Assembly: GCA_002408385.1 (NCBI GenBank) | Contig: DHSB01000182.1 | Coordinates: forward strand, 1 to 21,072 | Origin: Myxococcales bacterium UBA5297 | Lineage (GTDB): Bacteria; Myxococcota; Myxococcia; Myxococcales; UBA5297 | DNA: 21,072 nt | Direction: 5' to 3' | Part shown: positions 6,145 to 21,072 of the stretch, one piece after another | How positions within the stretch are numbered: the stretch's first letter is position 1 | Layout of the letters: the number at the start of each line of letters is the position of its first letter | Translations under genes and position numbers: made by a program | Notes under the pieces: model-generated | Database searches by the model: none | What the model was told of the DNA's origin: nothing | The model's input: the letters and a program-made list of their open reading frames with translations, nothing else

Positions 6145-8505
6145 TTGAGTCCAGCCAAGCGAAAGACCGCGGCCGACGCGGCAACCAGCCCCAAGAAGAC
6201 GGCGGCGGCGAAGAAGCCCGAGGCGGCGAAGTCCCCGGGCGCCAAAGCCGCGGCGCGCAAGGCGGCCGTCTCCGAGCCCGCGGCGAAGCCGGCGGCGACA
6301 GCCCGTCCCGCGGCGCCCAAGGCTGCTGCGCCCAAGGCTGCTGCGCCCAAGGCTGCTGCGCCCAAGGCCCCGCCTGCGACGGCCAAGCCGAAGGCGACGC
6401 CCGAGCCCGTGGAGCCCGTGAAGGCCCCGGCCGCATCGAAGGGAGAGCAGCCCCAGCCCTCCCGCGAGCAGGAGGAGAGCCCGAGGCGCACGGGAACGAT
6501 CGAGGGGATCGAGCAGGTCAGGATCGTCATCGAAGGCATCAAGCCGCAGGTGGACTGCGGCCGCTTCGCGGTCAAGGCGGTGGTCGGCGACCGCATCGAG
6601 GTCGGCGCCGACATCTGGAAGGACGGCCACGACCTGCTCAAGGCCGCGGTGTTGTGGCGCAAGATGGAGCCGGCCGAGTGGCTCATCGGCGCCTCGCCGC
6701 GCAAGCCCGACCTGAGCAAGAGCTGGCGCGAGGCGCCGTTGACGAGCCGCTTCGAGCTGAACGACCGCTGGTTCGGCAGCTTCGTGCCCACCGAGAACGG
6801 GCCGCACGCCTACACCGTGCTCGCCTGGACCGACGTCTTTGGCACCTGGCGCGACGAGCTGAAGAAGAAGGCGGGCGCAGGTCAGGAGGTCGGCAGCGAG
6901 CTGCTCGAGGGGAGGAGGATCATCGAGCGCTTCGCCGAGCACGCGGGCCCGAAGGACCGCAAGGTCATCCTCGACCTGCTCGCCGCGCTCCAGAGCGCCC
7001 CGAGCCAAGGGGAGCAGGTCGCGCTCGCGCTCGGCTCGGAGCTGTTCGAGCTGATGGAGCGCAGCGACCCGCGGCACGACGCGCGCGTCTACCCGGCCGA
7101 ATTCCAGCTCTGGGTCGACCGCGAGAAGGCGCGCTTTGGCTCCTGGTACGAGATCTTCCCGCGCTCGCAGGGCACCGACCCGAGCCGCAGCGCCACCTTC
7201 CGCGAGGCCGAGGCGCGCGTCCCCGAGATCGCCGCGATGGGCTTCGACGTGCTCTACCTGACGCCGATCCACCCCATCGGCCAGACCGCGCGCAAGGGCA
7301 AGAACAACACCGAGAAGGCCGAGCCGGGCGACGTCGGCAGCCCGTGGGCCATCGGCGGTGAGGCGGGCGGGCACGACGCCATCGAGCCGGGCCTGGGCAC
7401 CCTCGAGGACTTCGACCACTTCGAGCAGGTGGTGCGCCAGAACGGCATGGAGATAGCGCTCGACTTCGCCGTGCAGTGCTCGCCCGACCACCCCTGGGTC
7501 AAGGAGCATCCGGAGTGGTTCAGCAAGCGGCCCGACGGCTCGATCAAGTACGCCGAGAACCCGCCGAAGAAGTACCAGGACATCTACCCCGTCAATTTCG
7601 ACACCGAGGACCGGGCTGGGCTCTACCAGGCGCTGCTCGAGGTGGTGCGTTTCTGGATCGCCCACGGGGTGAAGATCTTCCGCGTCGACAACCCGCACAC
7701 CAAGCCGGTCGGTTTCTGGGAGTGGCTCATCGCCGAGGTGCACAAGCAGCACCCCGAGGTGCTCTTCCTCGCCGAGGCCTTCACCCGGCCCAAGCGGCTC
7801 AAGATGCTCGCCAAGGCGGGCTTCACGCAGTCGTACACCTACTTCACCTGGCGCAACGGCCGCGCCGAGCTCGAGGAGTTCGCGACCGAGCTGTTCCTGA
7901 CCGAGGTGCGCGAGTACCTGCGGCCCAACTTCTTCGTGAACACGCCCGACATCCTCCACGAGATCCTGCAGCGGGGCGGGCGGCCCGCGTTCCTGATGCG
8001 CCTGGTGCTCGGGGCGACGCTGTCGCCGACCTACGGCATCTACAGCGGCTACGAGCTGCTCGAGAACACGCCGGTGCGCGAGGGCAGCGAGGAGTACCTC
8101 GACTCGGAGAAGTACCAGGTGCGGGTGCGCGACTGGCGCGCACCGGGCAACATCGTCCCCTTCGTCACCAAGGTGAACTCCATCCGCAGGGCTCACCACG
8201 CGCTGCAGCTCGCCGACAACCTGCGCTTCCTCGGCTCGACCAACCCGAACCTCATCGCCTACGCCAAGTCGACGCCTGACCGGCACGACACGCTGGTGGT
8301 CGTGGTCAACGTCGACCCGCACCAGGTGCAGGACGGCCTGATCCAGGTGCCGCCCGAGGTCTACGGGGGGACCGAGTACGAGTCGTACCGAGTCACCGAT
8401 CTGCTCACCGGGGCCAGCTACACCTGGAGCGGGCCGACCAACTACGTGAAGCTCAATCCGCACGAGATGCCCGCGCACATCCTGCAGGTCGAGCGCGTGA
8501 GGTAG
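6145..8505 (+). CDS. glgE: Alpha-1,4-glucan:maltose-1-phosphate maltosyltransferase with H1-like tail
   Basis: Protein of 786 residues; GlgE (GH13_3) proteins are usually about 650-700. It transfers maltosyl units from maltose-1-phosphate to glucan ends. Residues 1-115 are a disordered Lys/Ala/Pro-rich tail including a four-fold APKAA repeat, resembling a histone-H1-like tail. The N domain starts near 116. The GH13 barrel shows WYEIFPRSQG, YLTPIHPIG, GGHDAIEPGLGT, ALDFAVQCSPDHPW, the nucleophile in FRVDNPHTKP (Asp515) and the acid/base in LAEAFTRP (Glu544). The C-terminal beta domain ends with VVVNVDPHQVQ. The TTG start at 6145 follows a strong ribosome site. Third gene of the glucan cluster, with a terminator at 8531. 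The core assignment is firm; the tail's role is unknown. Confidence 0.95.
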   Translation: MSPAKRKTAADAATSPKKTAAAKKPEAAKSPGAKAAARKAAVSEPAAKPAATARPAAPKAAAPKAAAPKAAAPKAPPATAKPKATPEPVEPVKAPAASKGEQPQPSREQEESPRRTGTIEGIEQVRIVIEGIKPQVDCGRFAVKAVVGDRIEVGADIWKDGHDLLKAAVLWRKMEPAEWLIGASPRKPDLSKSWREAPLTSRFELNDRWFGSFVPTENGPHAYTVLAWTDVFGTWRDELKKKAGAGQEVGSELLEGRRIIERFAEHAGPKDRKVILDLLAALQSAPSQGEQVALALGSELFELMERSDPRHDARVYPAEFQLWVDREKARFGSWYEIFPRSQGTDPSRSATFREAEARVPEIAAMGFDVLYLTPIHPIGQTARKGKNNTEKAEPGDVGSPWAIGGEAGGHDAIEPGLGTLEDFDHFEQVVRQNGMEIALDFAVQCSPDHPWVKEHPEWFSKRPDGSIKYAENPPKKYQDIYPVNFDTEDRAGLYQALLEVVRFWIAHGVKIFRVDNPHTKPVGFWEWLIAEVHKQHPEVLFLAEAFTRPKRLKMLAKAGFTQSYTYFTWRNGRAELEEFATELFLTEVREYLRPNFFVNTPDILHEILQRGGRPAFLMRLVLGATLSPTYGIYSGYELLENTPVREGSEEYLDSEKYQVRVRDWRAPGNIVPFVTKVNSIRRAHHALQLADNLRFLGSTNPNLIAYAKSTPDRHDTLVVVVNVDPHQVQDGLIQVPPEVYGGTEYESYRVTDLLTGASYTWSGPTNYVKLNPHEMPAHILQVERVR
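6313..6368 (+). repeat. 15-bp in-frame tandem repeat in the glgE tail
   Basis: The unit gcgcccaaggctgct is repeated three times without change, plus a partial fourth, encoding APKAA repeats. Perfect identity at the DNA level indicates recent slippage expansion, so the tail length probably varies between strains. Confidence 0.9.
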
Positions 8506-8530
8506 CGCCCGAGAAGCGTCGCTTGATCGA

Positions 8531-8572
8531 CCGGGCGCCGAGGGCGGTTTCCTTGGCGCCCGGGCTCTTTTC
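8531..8572 (+). terminator. Intrinsic terminator after glgE
   Basis: A 13-bp stem (ccgggcgccgagg with ccttggcgcccgg, one G-T pair), a 7-base loop and then gctctttt. It lies 25 bases after the glgE stop and closes the glucan operon. This is the clearest Rho-independent terminator in the window. Confidence 0.85.
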
Positions 8573-8576
8573 TGGC

Positions 8577-8690
8577 TCGGAGCGCCAGCCTTTTTGTTGG
8601 CCTTCGTGCCGGCCGCCGAGAACCCGCGTATCGCCCGCTCATCTGCTCGATTTCTCGACGGGATCCCCCGGCGAAGCGCGGCTATTGAAC
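8577..8690. repeat. Dispersed intergenic repeat, diverged copy 3
   Basis: Shares cggagcgccag, ggccttcgtgccggccgccg, tatcgcccgctc, ctgctcgatttctcgacggg and an attgaa-type end in the same order as 3249-3405, with more substitutions. It sits just past the glgE terminator. Such repeats appear in each of the first three large gaps. Confidence 0.6.
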
Positions 8691-8700
8691 GGAGGCGAGA

Positions 8701-8820
8701 GCTTGTCGGAGCGCGGCGGGACTTGTCGGAGCGCGTCGGGGCTTGTCGCAGCACGTCGAGGGCTTGTCGGAGCACGTCGGGGCTTGTCGGAGCACGTCGG
8801 GGGCTTGTCGGACCATCCGA
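8701..8820. repeat. 20-bp tandem repeat array, six copies
   Basis: Units of the form gcttgtcggagcacgtcggg start at 8701, 8721, 8741, 8762, 8782 and 8803. The last is truncated into gcttgtcggaccatccga. The period of 20-21 is not a multiple of three, and the same words appear in all three minus-strand frames, so this is not coding. Related tcggac/gtccga words continue to about 8990. The rest of 8821-9078 holds no gene that I can support. Function unknown; arrayed protein-binding sites or slippage are possible. Confidence 0.85.
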
Positions 8821-9078
8821 TATGCCGCCAACCAGGCGTAACAAGGCAGATTTTCCGTCCGACTTCCCCTCGTCGCGATCCGACTCGCCGACAGCTTGCT
8901 CGGACAAGCCCGTAACACCGCTCAGGAAGGGCGTTTTTCGGTCGGACATGGTGTCGCGGCCGCCCGACAGGCTCGTGGCAGCGTCCGACGAGCTTCCGCG
9001 CCGTGAGAAGGCCCCGACCGGCAAGGCGCGTCGGCGGCTTGCGAGCGGTGGAGAACAAGCGACAAGAGCCCACGGTTC

Positions 9079-9095
9079 GGCACGCGCGATCGCCC
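9079..9095. repeat. 17-bp word shared with 21029-21045
   Basis: ggcacgcgcgatcgccc occurs here and again, identical, at 21029-21045 near the right end of the window. A 17-base perfect match between two gaps is more than expected by chance even at this GC content, and both are followed at slightly different distance by tcggtga. Confidence 0.55.
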
Positions 9096-9106
9096 GCTCG
9101 GTGACG

Positions 9107-9210
9107 AAGCTGGAGCTTCATCCTCCATTCGCTCGGCCGCGGCCTGAGCAGATGGAGCTCGGAGCCGCGCGAAGGATGAAGGATGGAGGTCGGAGCTCCA
9201 GCTCCGACCT
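9107..9210. repeat. Inverted pair of palindromic repeats downstream of the protease gene
   Basis: The left arm (ctggagcttcatcctcca near 9110) is an imperfect inverted copy of the right arm around 9185-9203. The right arm holds a perfect 11-bp inverted repeat around two bases at 9187-9210, sharing the ggagctccagctcc core of the 52-bp family. It lies 65 bases after the protease stop (minus strand) and could serve as its terminator or transcript end. Confidence 0.6.
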
Positions 9211-9274
9211 GCCTTCCGAGGGCCGCCGGACACGACCGAGCCTCCGCAGCGCTCCGCGGCTCAAATGGTGCGCT

Positions 9275-10855
9275 CTACCCCTCGCGCCGCCCGCGCCGAC
9301 ACGCCAGCGCGGCCATGAGCACGAACCCGAGCATCCCCGGCGCCGTCGCGCTCGCCTGACCACAGCCGCAGCCGCCTGTCGGCGAGCCGTCCTCGTCGTT
9401 CTCGCCCCCGTCCCCAGCAGACGGAGTCGTCCCTGCATCCGGTCTGTCGAGCGGCTGTCCCGAGTCGCTTCCGCCGAGGCCCGAATCGGCGAGCACGCCC
9501 GCGTCGTCGCCGGGCGCTCCAGCGTCGTCGGGCACTCCCGCGTCGGAGGGCTCGTCACCGGTGACCGTCACCTCGATCACCTTTGGACCGTTCGAGGCGC
9601 CGGTGAACGTCAGCCGTGCGGTCATCGCCGTCGACGGCCCGGTCAGCCCGACCCGATAGGTGCTGCCCGCCGCGACCTCGTCGCCTCTGGTCACCAGCCG
9701 GCCGGCCGCCGCGTAGAGCGCGAGCGAGGGCGAGGACGAGGCGACCGTCCAGCTCAAGACCCCGGCGCCACAGTTGGCGAGGACGAACCCGTGCGCAGGG
9801 CCGGGGTTGTCGCCGTCGAGGACGATGCCGTGCGACAGGCCGTCGCAGAACAGCGGCTCCTGGTCCTCCTCGAATTCGTGGGCGAAGGCCCACATCCCGA
9901 TCGACGAGGTGTTGTAGCGGATGCGGAAGAAGCCCTCCTCGCCCCAGTCGTCTCCCCAAGAGTTCTTCGCTATCCAGTAGCCGCCCGCGTCGTCGTAGCC
10001 GACCAGCGCCACGGCGTGCATGCCCGAGAGCCTGGCCGTCGCGCTCGGTTCGTAGACACCGCTGCGGTAGTAGCGCAAGTCGTCATAGGTGCGCAGAGAG
10101 ACGCCGACCGGCCGCTCCTGCAGCAGCGTCTTGATCTCCGCCATCGCCCTGGAGCTCAGGGTGAACGGCGGCGGGTCCCACTGCGGAAAACCGGGCGTCG
10201 TCGAGCTCAGCTCGATGGCGTCCTCGGTGCGGACGATGGCGTTGCGGCACCCGGCCGAGAGGGCGGAGGCCTGGATGCACGAGCCCTCCTGGCCAGTCGA
10301 GCCCGAGGTGTACGGGTAGCAGGCCTCGGAGGTCACGCCGGTTCTCGAGAGAAACGAGGCCGCTGGGCCCCAGGTAAGCCCGCCGGCATCGCAGCCAAGC
10401 GAGGTGGAGGCGCAGTCGACGAGCTGCTGTTCGGACAGATCGAGGTCGGGAGACGGAGTGGAGCGCCGAAAGGCGACCAGCGGCTCGAGCGCGCCGAGCA
10501 TGGCAAACGCCCAACAGGAGCCGCAGCGACTCTGGTCGCGGGCGGCGGTGACGAAGTCGAAGCCCCGGTAGTCGCGCCAGTCGATGGCCGCCGCTGGAGG
10601 GGCGTTGAGCGACGCGGGCCTGGAGGCGCGGGCGCCGAGCGCGCCGACCCAGGGCGGGATGGTGCCGGGCGGCGCGATGCGCGCGAGCCATTCCTCGTAG
10701 GGAAGCCGGGAGACGGAGGTCTCGCCCGCCTCCCACTCGAGCCCCTCGGCGCGGATAGCCGCCTGGACCTGCTCGAGGTCGGCCTGCCCTCCGGAGGCGA
10801 GAAGGGGAATGGCGATTGCCAGGGTGGCGACGACGAGTGCTGCGGTGCGGTGCAT
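9275..10855 (-). CDS. Secreted C1A papain-like cysteine protease with MYXO-CTERM-like tail
   Basis: Protein of 526 residues. A signal peptide (1-25) precedes a short propeptide-like segment with AGETSVSRL (about 26-70), then a papain-fold domain (about 88-325). The catalytic set is visible: oxyanion Gln108 and Cys114 in DQSRCGSCWAFA, His280 in GMHAVALVGYDD, and Asn298 in KNSWGDDWGEEGF. A beta-rich domain follows (about 335-435), then a low-complexity Asp/Ala/Gly linker. The end has GGCGCG, a hydrophobic stretch and RRGRR, the layout of MYXO-CTERM sorting signals that anchor proteins in the myxobacterial outer envelope. A ribosome site (gaggg) precedes ATG 10855. It is divergent from the NRPS; no functional link is shown. 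Confidence 0.94.
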   Translation of the reverse strand: MHRTAALVVATLAIAIPLLASGGQADLEQVQAAIRAEGLEWEAGETSVSRLPYEEWLARIAPPGTIPPWVGALGARASRPASLNAPPAAAIDWRDYRGFDFVTAARDQSRCGSCWAFAMLGALEPLVAFRRSTPSPDLDLSEQQLVDCASTSLGCDAGGLTWGPAASFLSRTGVTSEACYPYTSGSTGQEGSCIQASALSAGCRNAIVRTEDAIELSSTTPGFPQWDPPPFTLSSRAMAEIKTLLQERPVGVSLRTYDDLRYYRSGVYEPSATARLSGMHAVALVGYDDAGGYWIAKNSWGDDWGEEGFFRIRYNTSSIGMWAFAHEFEEDQEPLFCDGLSHGIVLDGDNPGPAHGFVLANCGAGVLSWTVASSSPSLALYAAAGRLVTRGDEVAAGSTYRVGLTGPSTAMTARLTFTGASNGPKVIEVTVTGDEPSDAGVPDDAGAPGDDAGVLADSGLGGSDSGQPLDRPDAGTTPSAGDGGENDEDGSPTGGCGCGQASATAPGMLGFVLMAALACRRGRREG

Positions 10856-11370
10856 GAACGCCCTCGTGAAAGTGGAGGGCTTTCATCTATTCAGCCGTTT
10901 TCGCGCTTCAAATCGCCTCGCTGGCGGTTGCCGGACCTGCGCACGGGCAGATTTCACCCGTCCTCGCGCCCATAGGCCTCCACACCTCCTGACCTGTCGC
11001 AGAGGTTCGTCGGAACGTGCGCCAGAGCTCCTTCCGACCCTGCCCGGGCAACTTGGGAGCAATCCGGTCATCCGAGCGTAGAGGCGACCAGCGGGAGCCT
11101 CGGAGTCGCGGGATTCGCGGATTCGTCTCTCAGGTTTGACTTGGACGAAGACCTCCGGCGGCCCGCCCGTGAAATCGGCCACTTCTGGTTCCGGCCTTTC
11201 GCACGGAACGAGCTCAGGCCCACGGTGCCGCGGAAGACGCCGGCGGCAGCGATGGCCGGCGGTCGCTCGCAAGCCCGGCGCCTCGCTCGCGCCGGATCAG
11301 AGACGCCTTGCATCGCCGATTGTCTTGCAACTAAGAGGAGCCGGAACCGAACGAGGTCGAGGTGCAGGTG
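10856..11370. promoter_or_regulatory. Divergent intergenic region between protease and NRPS genes
   Basis: This 515-bp gap must carry promoters for both divergent genes. I see no convincing -35/-10 pair. ttgact at 11136 and ttgcat at 11308 are isolated -35-like words. An orphan ribosome-site-like aagaggag lies at about 11334-11341, too far from the chosen NRPS start. No repeat of the families seen in the other gaps, and no supported small gene, was found here. Confidence 0.5.
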
Positions 11371-19671
<8,301 letters not shown>

Positions 19672-19683
19672 ACTCCGAAACCA

Positions 19684-20433
19684 ATGAACCGACTCGCTCC
19701 CGACGAAGTGCGCATCTGGACCGTCGAGCTCGATGCGGTCTCGCCGGAGCGATTCGCCGCGCTTCGCGCAATGCTCGACGCCGAGGAGAGGGCGCGCGCG
19801 AGCCGCAAGCGCATCGAGTCGGACCGCCGCGTCTTCGAGCTCGCGCACGGGCTCCTGCGACTGGCGCTCTCGTCGGTGGCGCCGGTCGATCCCGGGGCGT
19901 GGCGTTTCGAGGTCAAGCCGGGCGGGCGGCCGTACGTCGCGGGCGCAGAGGCCGCGCTCGGCCTTCGCTTCAGCCTCTCGCACACGCACGGGCTCGCCGC
20001 CTGCGCGATCGCGCTCGAGCGCGACGTCGGCGTCGACGCCGAGATGCTCACCCGCGAGTTCGACGCCGACGACCTCGTCCGCGCCTGCCTGCGCGACGAG
20101 GAACAGGTCGGGTTCTCATCGCTCGACGAGTCACGCCGCAGAGAAGAGCTGCTCGCGCGCTTCACGCTGAAAGAGGCCTACCTCAAGGCGCGCGGGGTCG
20201 GGCTCGCGCTCGACTTGCGCAGCTTCGCGGTGTCGCTCGACCCGCCGGCGCTGCTGACGCCGCCTCCGGACGATGAGGCTTCGGGATGGGTGTTCGAGCG
20301 CCGTCCGGCGTCGCCTCAGCACACCCTGGCGGTCGCCGCGCGGCGCAGATCCGATGAGCGGTTGAGGCTGCGCTACTTCGACGGCGTCCCGGCTCGGGAG
20401 GCTCGGAGGGCGGGACCGCTGACATGTGAGTGA
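19684..20433 (+). CDS. Sfp-type 4'-phosphopantetheinyl transferase
   Basis: Protein of 249 residues, typical for the Sfp/Gsp group. It moves the phosphopantetheine arm of coenzyme A onto the conserved Ser of carrier domains. Signatures: KPGGRPYV (78-85), FSLSHTHGLAACAI (96-109), GVDAE (Asp118, Glu120; the Mg-binding acidic pair) and FTLKEAYLKARGVGL (Lys163, Glu164). The GVDAE form replaces the common GVDIE with a smaller residue. The gene begins 12 bases after the NRPS stop without a clear ribosome site, so translation is probably coupled to the NRPS. It most likely activates T1-T3 of that protein and may serve other synthases in the cell. The last ~20 residues are low in motif content. Confidence 0.94.
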   Translation: MNRLAPDEVRIWTVELDAVSPERFAALRAMLDAEERARASRKRIESDRRVFELAHGLLRLALSSVAPVDPGAWRFEVKPGGRPYVAGAEAALGLRFSLSHTHGLAACAIALERDVGVDAEMLTREFDADDLVRACLRDEEQVGFSSLDESRRREELLARFTLKEAYLKARGVGLALDLRSFAVSLDPPALLTPPPDDEASGWVFERRPASPQHTLAVAARRRSDERLRLRYFDGVPAREARRAGPLTCE

Positions 20434-20578
20434 GGACAACAGGGGCGAGTCGCATCGTCGGACCGGGCTCTCGGACCTCTCGAAGTGTCGGCTCACGTTG
20501 TTGGAGTCGCGATTCTGAAGGATTGGAGGGCTCCTCCCAAGAGTGTGACGGGCCGGAAAGTGCGACCGGGGGCAGTTC

Positions 20579-20690
20579 GATTTCCATCGGGCGTCTGATT
20601 CGAGGTGGGGCGCCTCCCAGGGTTTCGATCGAGTCCCTGATCCGAGGCTGGTGACGTCTCGAGCCTTCGATCGAGTTCCTGCTCCGAGCA
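20579..20690. repeat. Degenerate 42-bp tandem repeat
   Basis: cgatcgagtccctgatccgag at 20626 is echoed 42 bases later at 20668 as a two-base variant, and a more diverged copy (cgatttccatcgggcgtctg) begins near 20579. On the minus strand the 14-codon period gives a repeated S-x-Q-x-x-D-R pattern. With no start signal or recognised domain, I treat it as an intergenic repeat. Confidence 0.55.
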
Positions 20691-21028
20691 AGGGGCGAGT
20701 GGCGAAGGCCGATGGGGTCGCCAACTCGAGGAAGCGGCTCTGCTATCTCGCGCGCCTGGCTGCCGATCCGAGCGGGGATTTGTGTGCCGAATGGAGGGAG
20801 GGGTTGGATCGGCGTCCGGTTGGCCCGCCCCCTCCCCTCCCAAACGGCCCGCACGATCGGCGTGCTCGTCTCCTGCTTGGTTGCGCGGGCCTGGGAGGGG
20901 CGATCGCTTGTGCTTGCCTTCTGGATCTCGGCTTCGTCGCAGCCTCGCGCCACGTCCTGGAGCGTGTGTCAGTAGGACGCCCGGCGGCCCGCGTGCGCCG
21001 CTCAATCAAGTGGCAGGGGCCGCCTCTC

Positions 21029-21045
21029 GGCACGCGCGATCGCCC
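21029..21045. repeat. 17-bp word shared with 9079-9095
   Basis: An exact second copy of ggcacgcgcgatcgccc, followed by ccctcggtgatcgag at the window edge. The first copy is followed by gctcggtgacg. The shared stretch may be the visible part of a longer dispersed repeat that continues beyond the window. Confidence 0.55.
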
Positions 21046-21072
21046 CTCTCAGGCGCGCCCTCGGTGATCGAG

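Larger units (their letters stand above)
20434..21072. other. Gene-free right end with degenerate repeats
   Basis: No open frame here has a ribosome site, family motif or plausible composition. The region contains degenerate 42-bp repeats (20579-20690), and a stretch of GC-rich sequence with C-runs at 20826-20845. No terminator with a T-tract was found after the phosphopantetheinyl transferase gene. Confidence 0.5.

Noticed and set aside
4249..9024. A 1591-codon open frame on the minus strand across the glucan operon
   Set aside because: It lies antisense to glgC, glgM and glgE, which carry clear family motifs. Its product is rich in Leu, Val, Arg, Asp and His in the way expected from reading high-GC3 codons backwards, and it runs through the repeats after 8505.
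8594..10975. A 793-codon plus-strand frame from the repeat gap through the protease region
   Set aside because: It is antisense to the papain-like protease, whose signal peptide and catalytic residues are plain, and its first part reads the 20-bp tandem repeats.
11334..11341. aagaggag as the NRPS ribosome site
   Set aside because: It is about 30 bases from the ATG at 11371 and 20 from GTG 11362, with no start codon at proper distance. The gagg at 11359-11362 is well placed for the ATG.
20651..21067. Open frames at the right end on both strands (also 20183-20953 and 20493-21005 minus)
   Set aside because: They have no ribosome site, domain or balanced composition, and they overlap degenerate repeats or the phosphopantetheinyl transferase gene.

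Overview
The window is very GC-rich with strong third-position GC, which creates many long antisense reading frames that are not genes. A papain-like protease ending in a MYXO-CTERM-like tail (Cys motif, one membrane segment, Arg cluster), a nonribosomal peptide synthetase (NRPS), repeat-laden gaps and GlgE-type glucan metabolism suggest a member of the Myxococcota, probably Polyangia-like. That placement is inference; no rRNA or marker gene is present.

Layout. 1-484: intergenic repeats (52-bp palindrome-bearing units, a 44-bp tandem array, one copy of a ~110-bp dispersed repeat). 485-1363 (+): CPBP/CAAX-type membrane protease. 1520-2986 (-): a four-helix membrane sensor histidine kinase followed by a 69-residue protein with two CxxCxGxG zinc-ribbon motifs. 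2987-3550: a second repeat-rich gap and the leader of the glucan operon. 3551-8505 (+): a GlgC-like nucleotidyltransferase, a GlgM/GlgA-type GT4 glycosyltransferase overlapping it by 4 bases, and GlgE with a long Lys/Ala/Pro-rich N-terminal tail; a clear intrinsic terminator follows at 8531-8572. 8573-9274: a third repeat-rich gap with a 20-bp tandem array. 9275-10855 (-): secreted C1A peptidase. 10856-11370: divergent promoter region. 11371-19671 (+): a three-module NRPS. 19684-20433 (+): Sfp-type phosphopantetheinyl transferase. 20434-21072: no convincing gene, degenerate 42-bp repeats.

How the genes work together. GlgC would make ADP-glucose, GlgM would join it to glucose-1-phosphate to give maltose-1-phosphate, and GlgE would polymerise that into alpha-1,4-glucan. 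This is the GlgC-GlgM-GlgE route, here without a local branching enzyme. The NRPS reads A(MT)-T-C-A-T-C-T-TE. The first adenylation domain is interrupted by a methyltransferase between core motifs A2 and A3. The second has a proline-like specificity code. The last module has no adenylation domain. The adjacent phosphopantetheinyl transferase would activate its three carrier domains. The product is unknown; a short peptide with a methylated first residue followed by proline is the simplest reading.

The most interesting points are the interrupted A domain combined with an A-less terminal module, the histone-H1-like tail on GlgE, the altered nucleotide-binding loop of the GlgC-like protein, and the recurring repeat families in the gaps.
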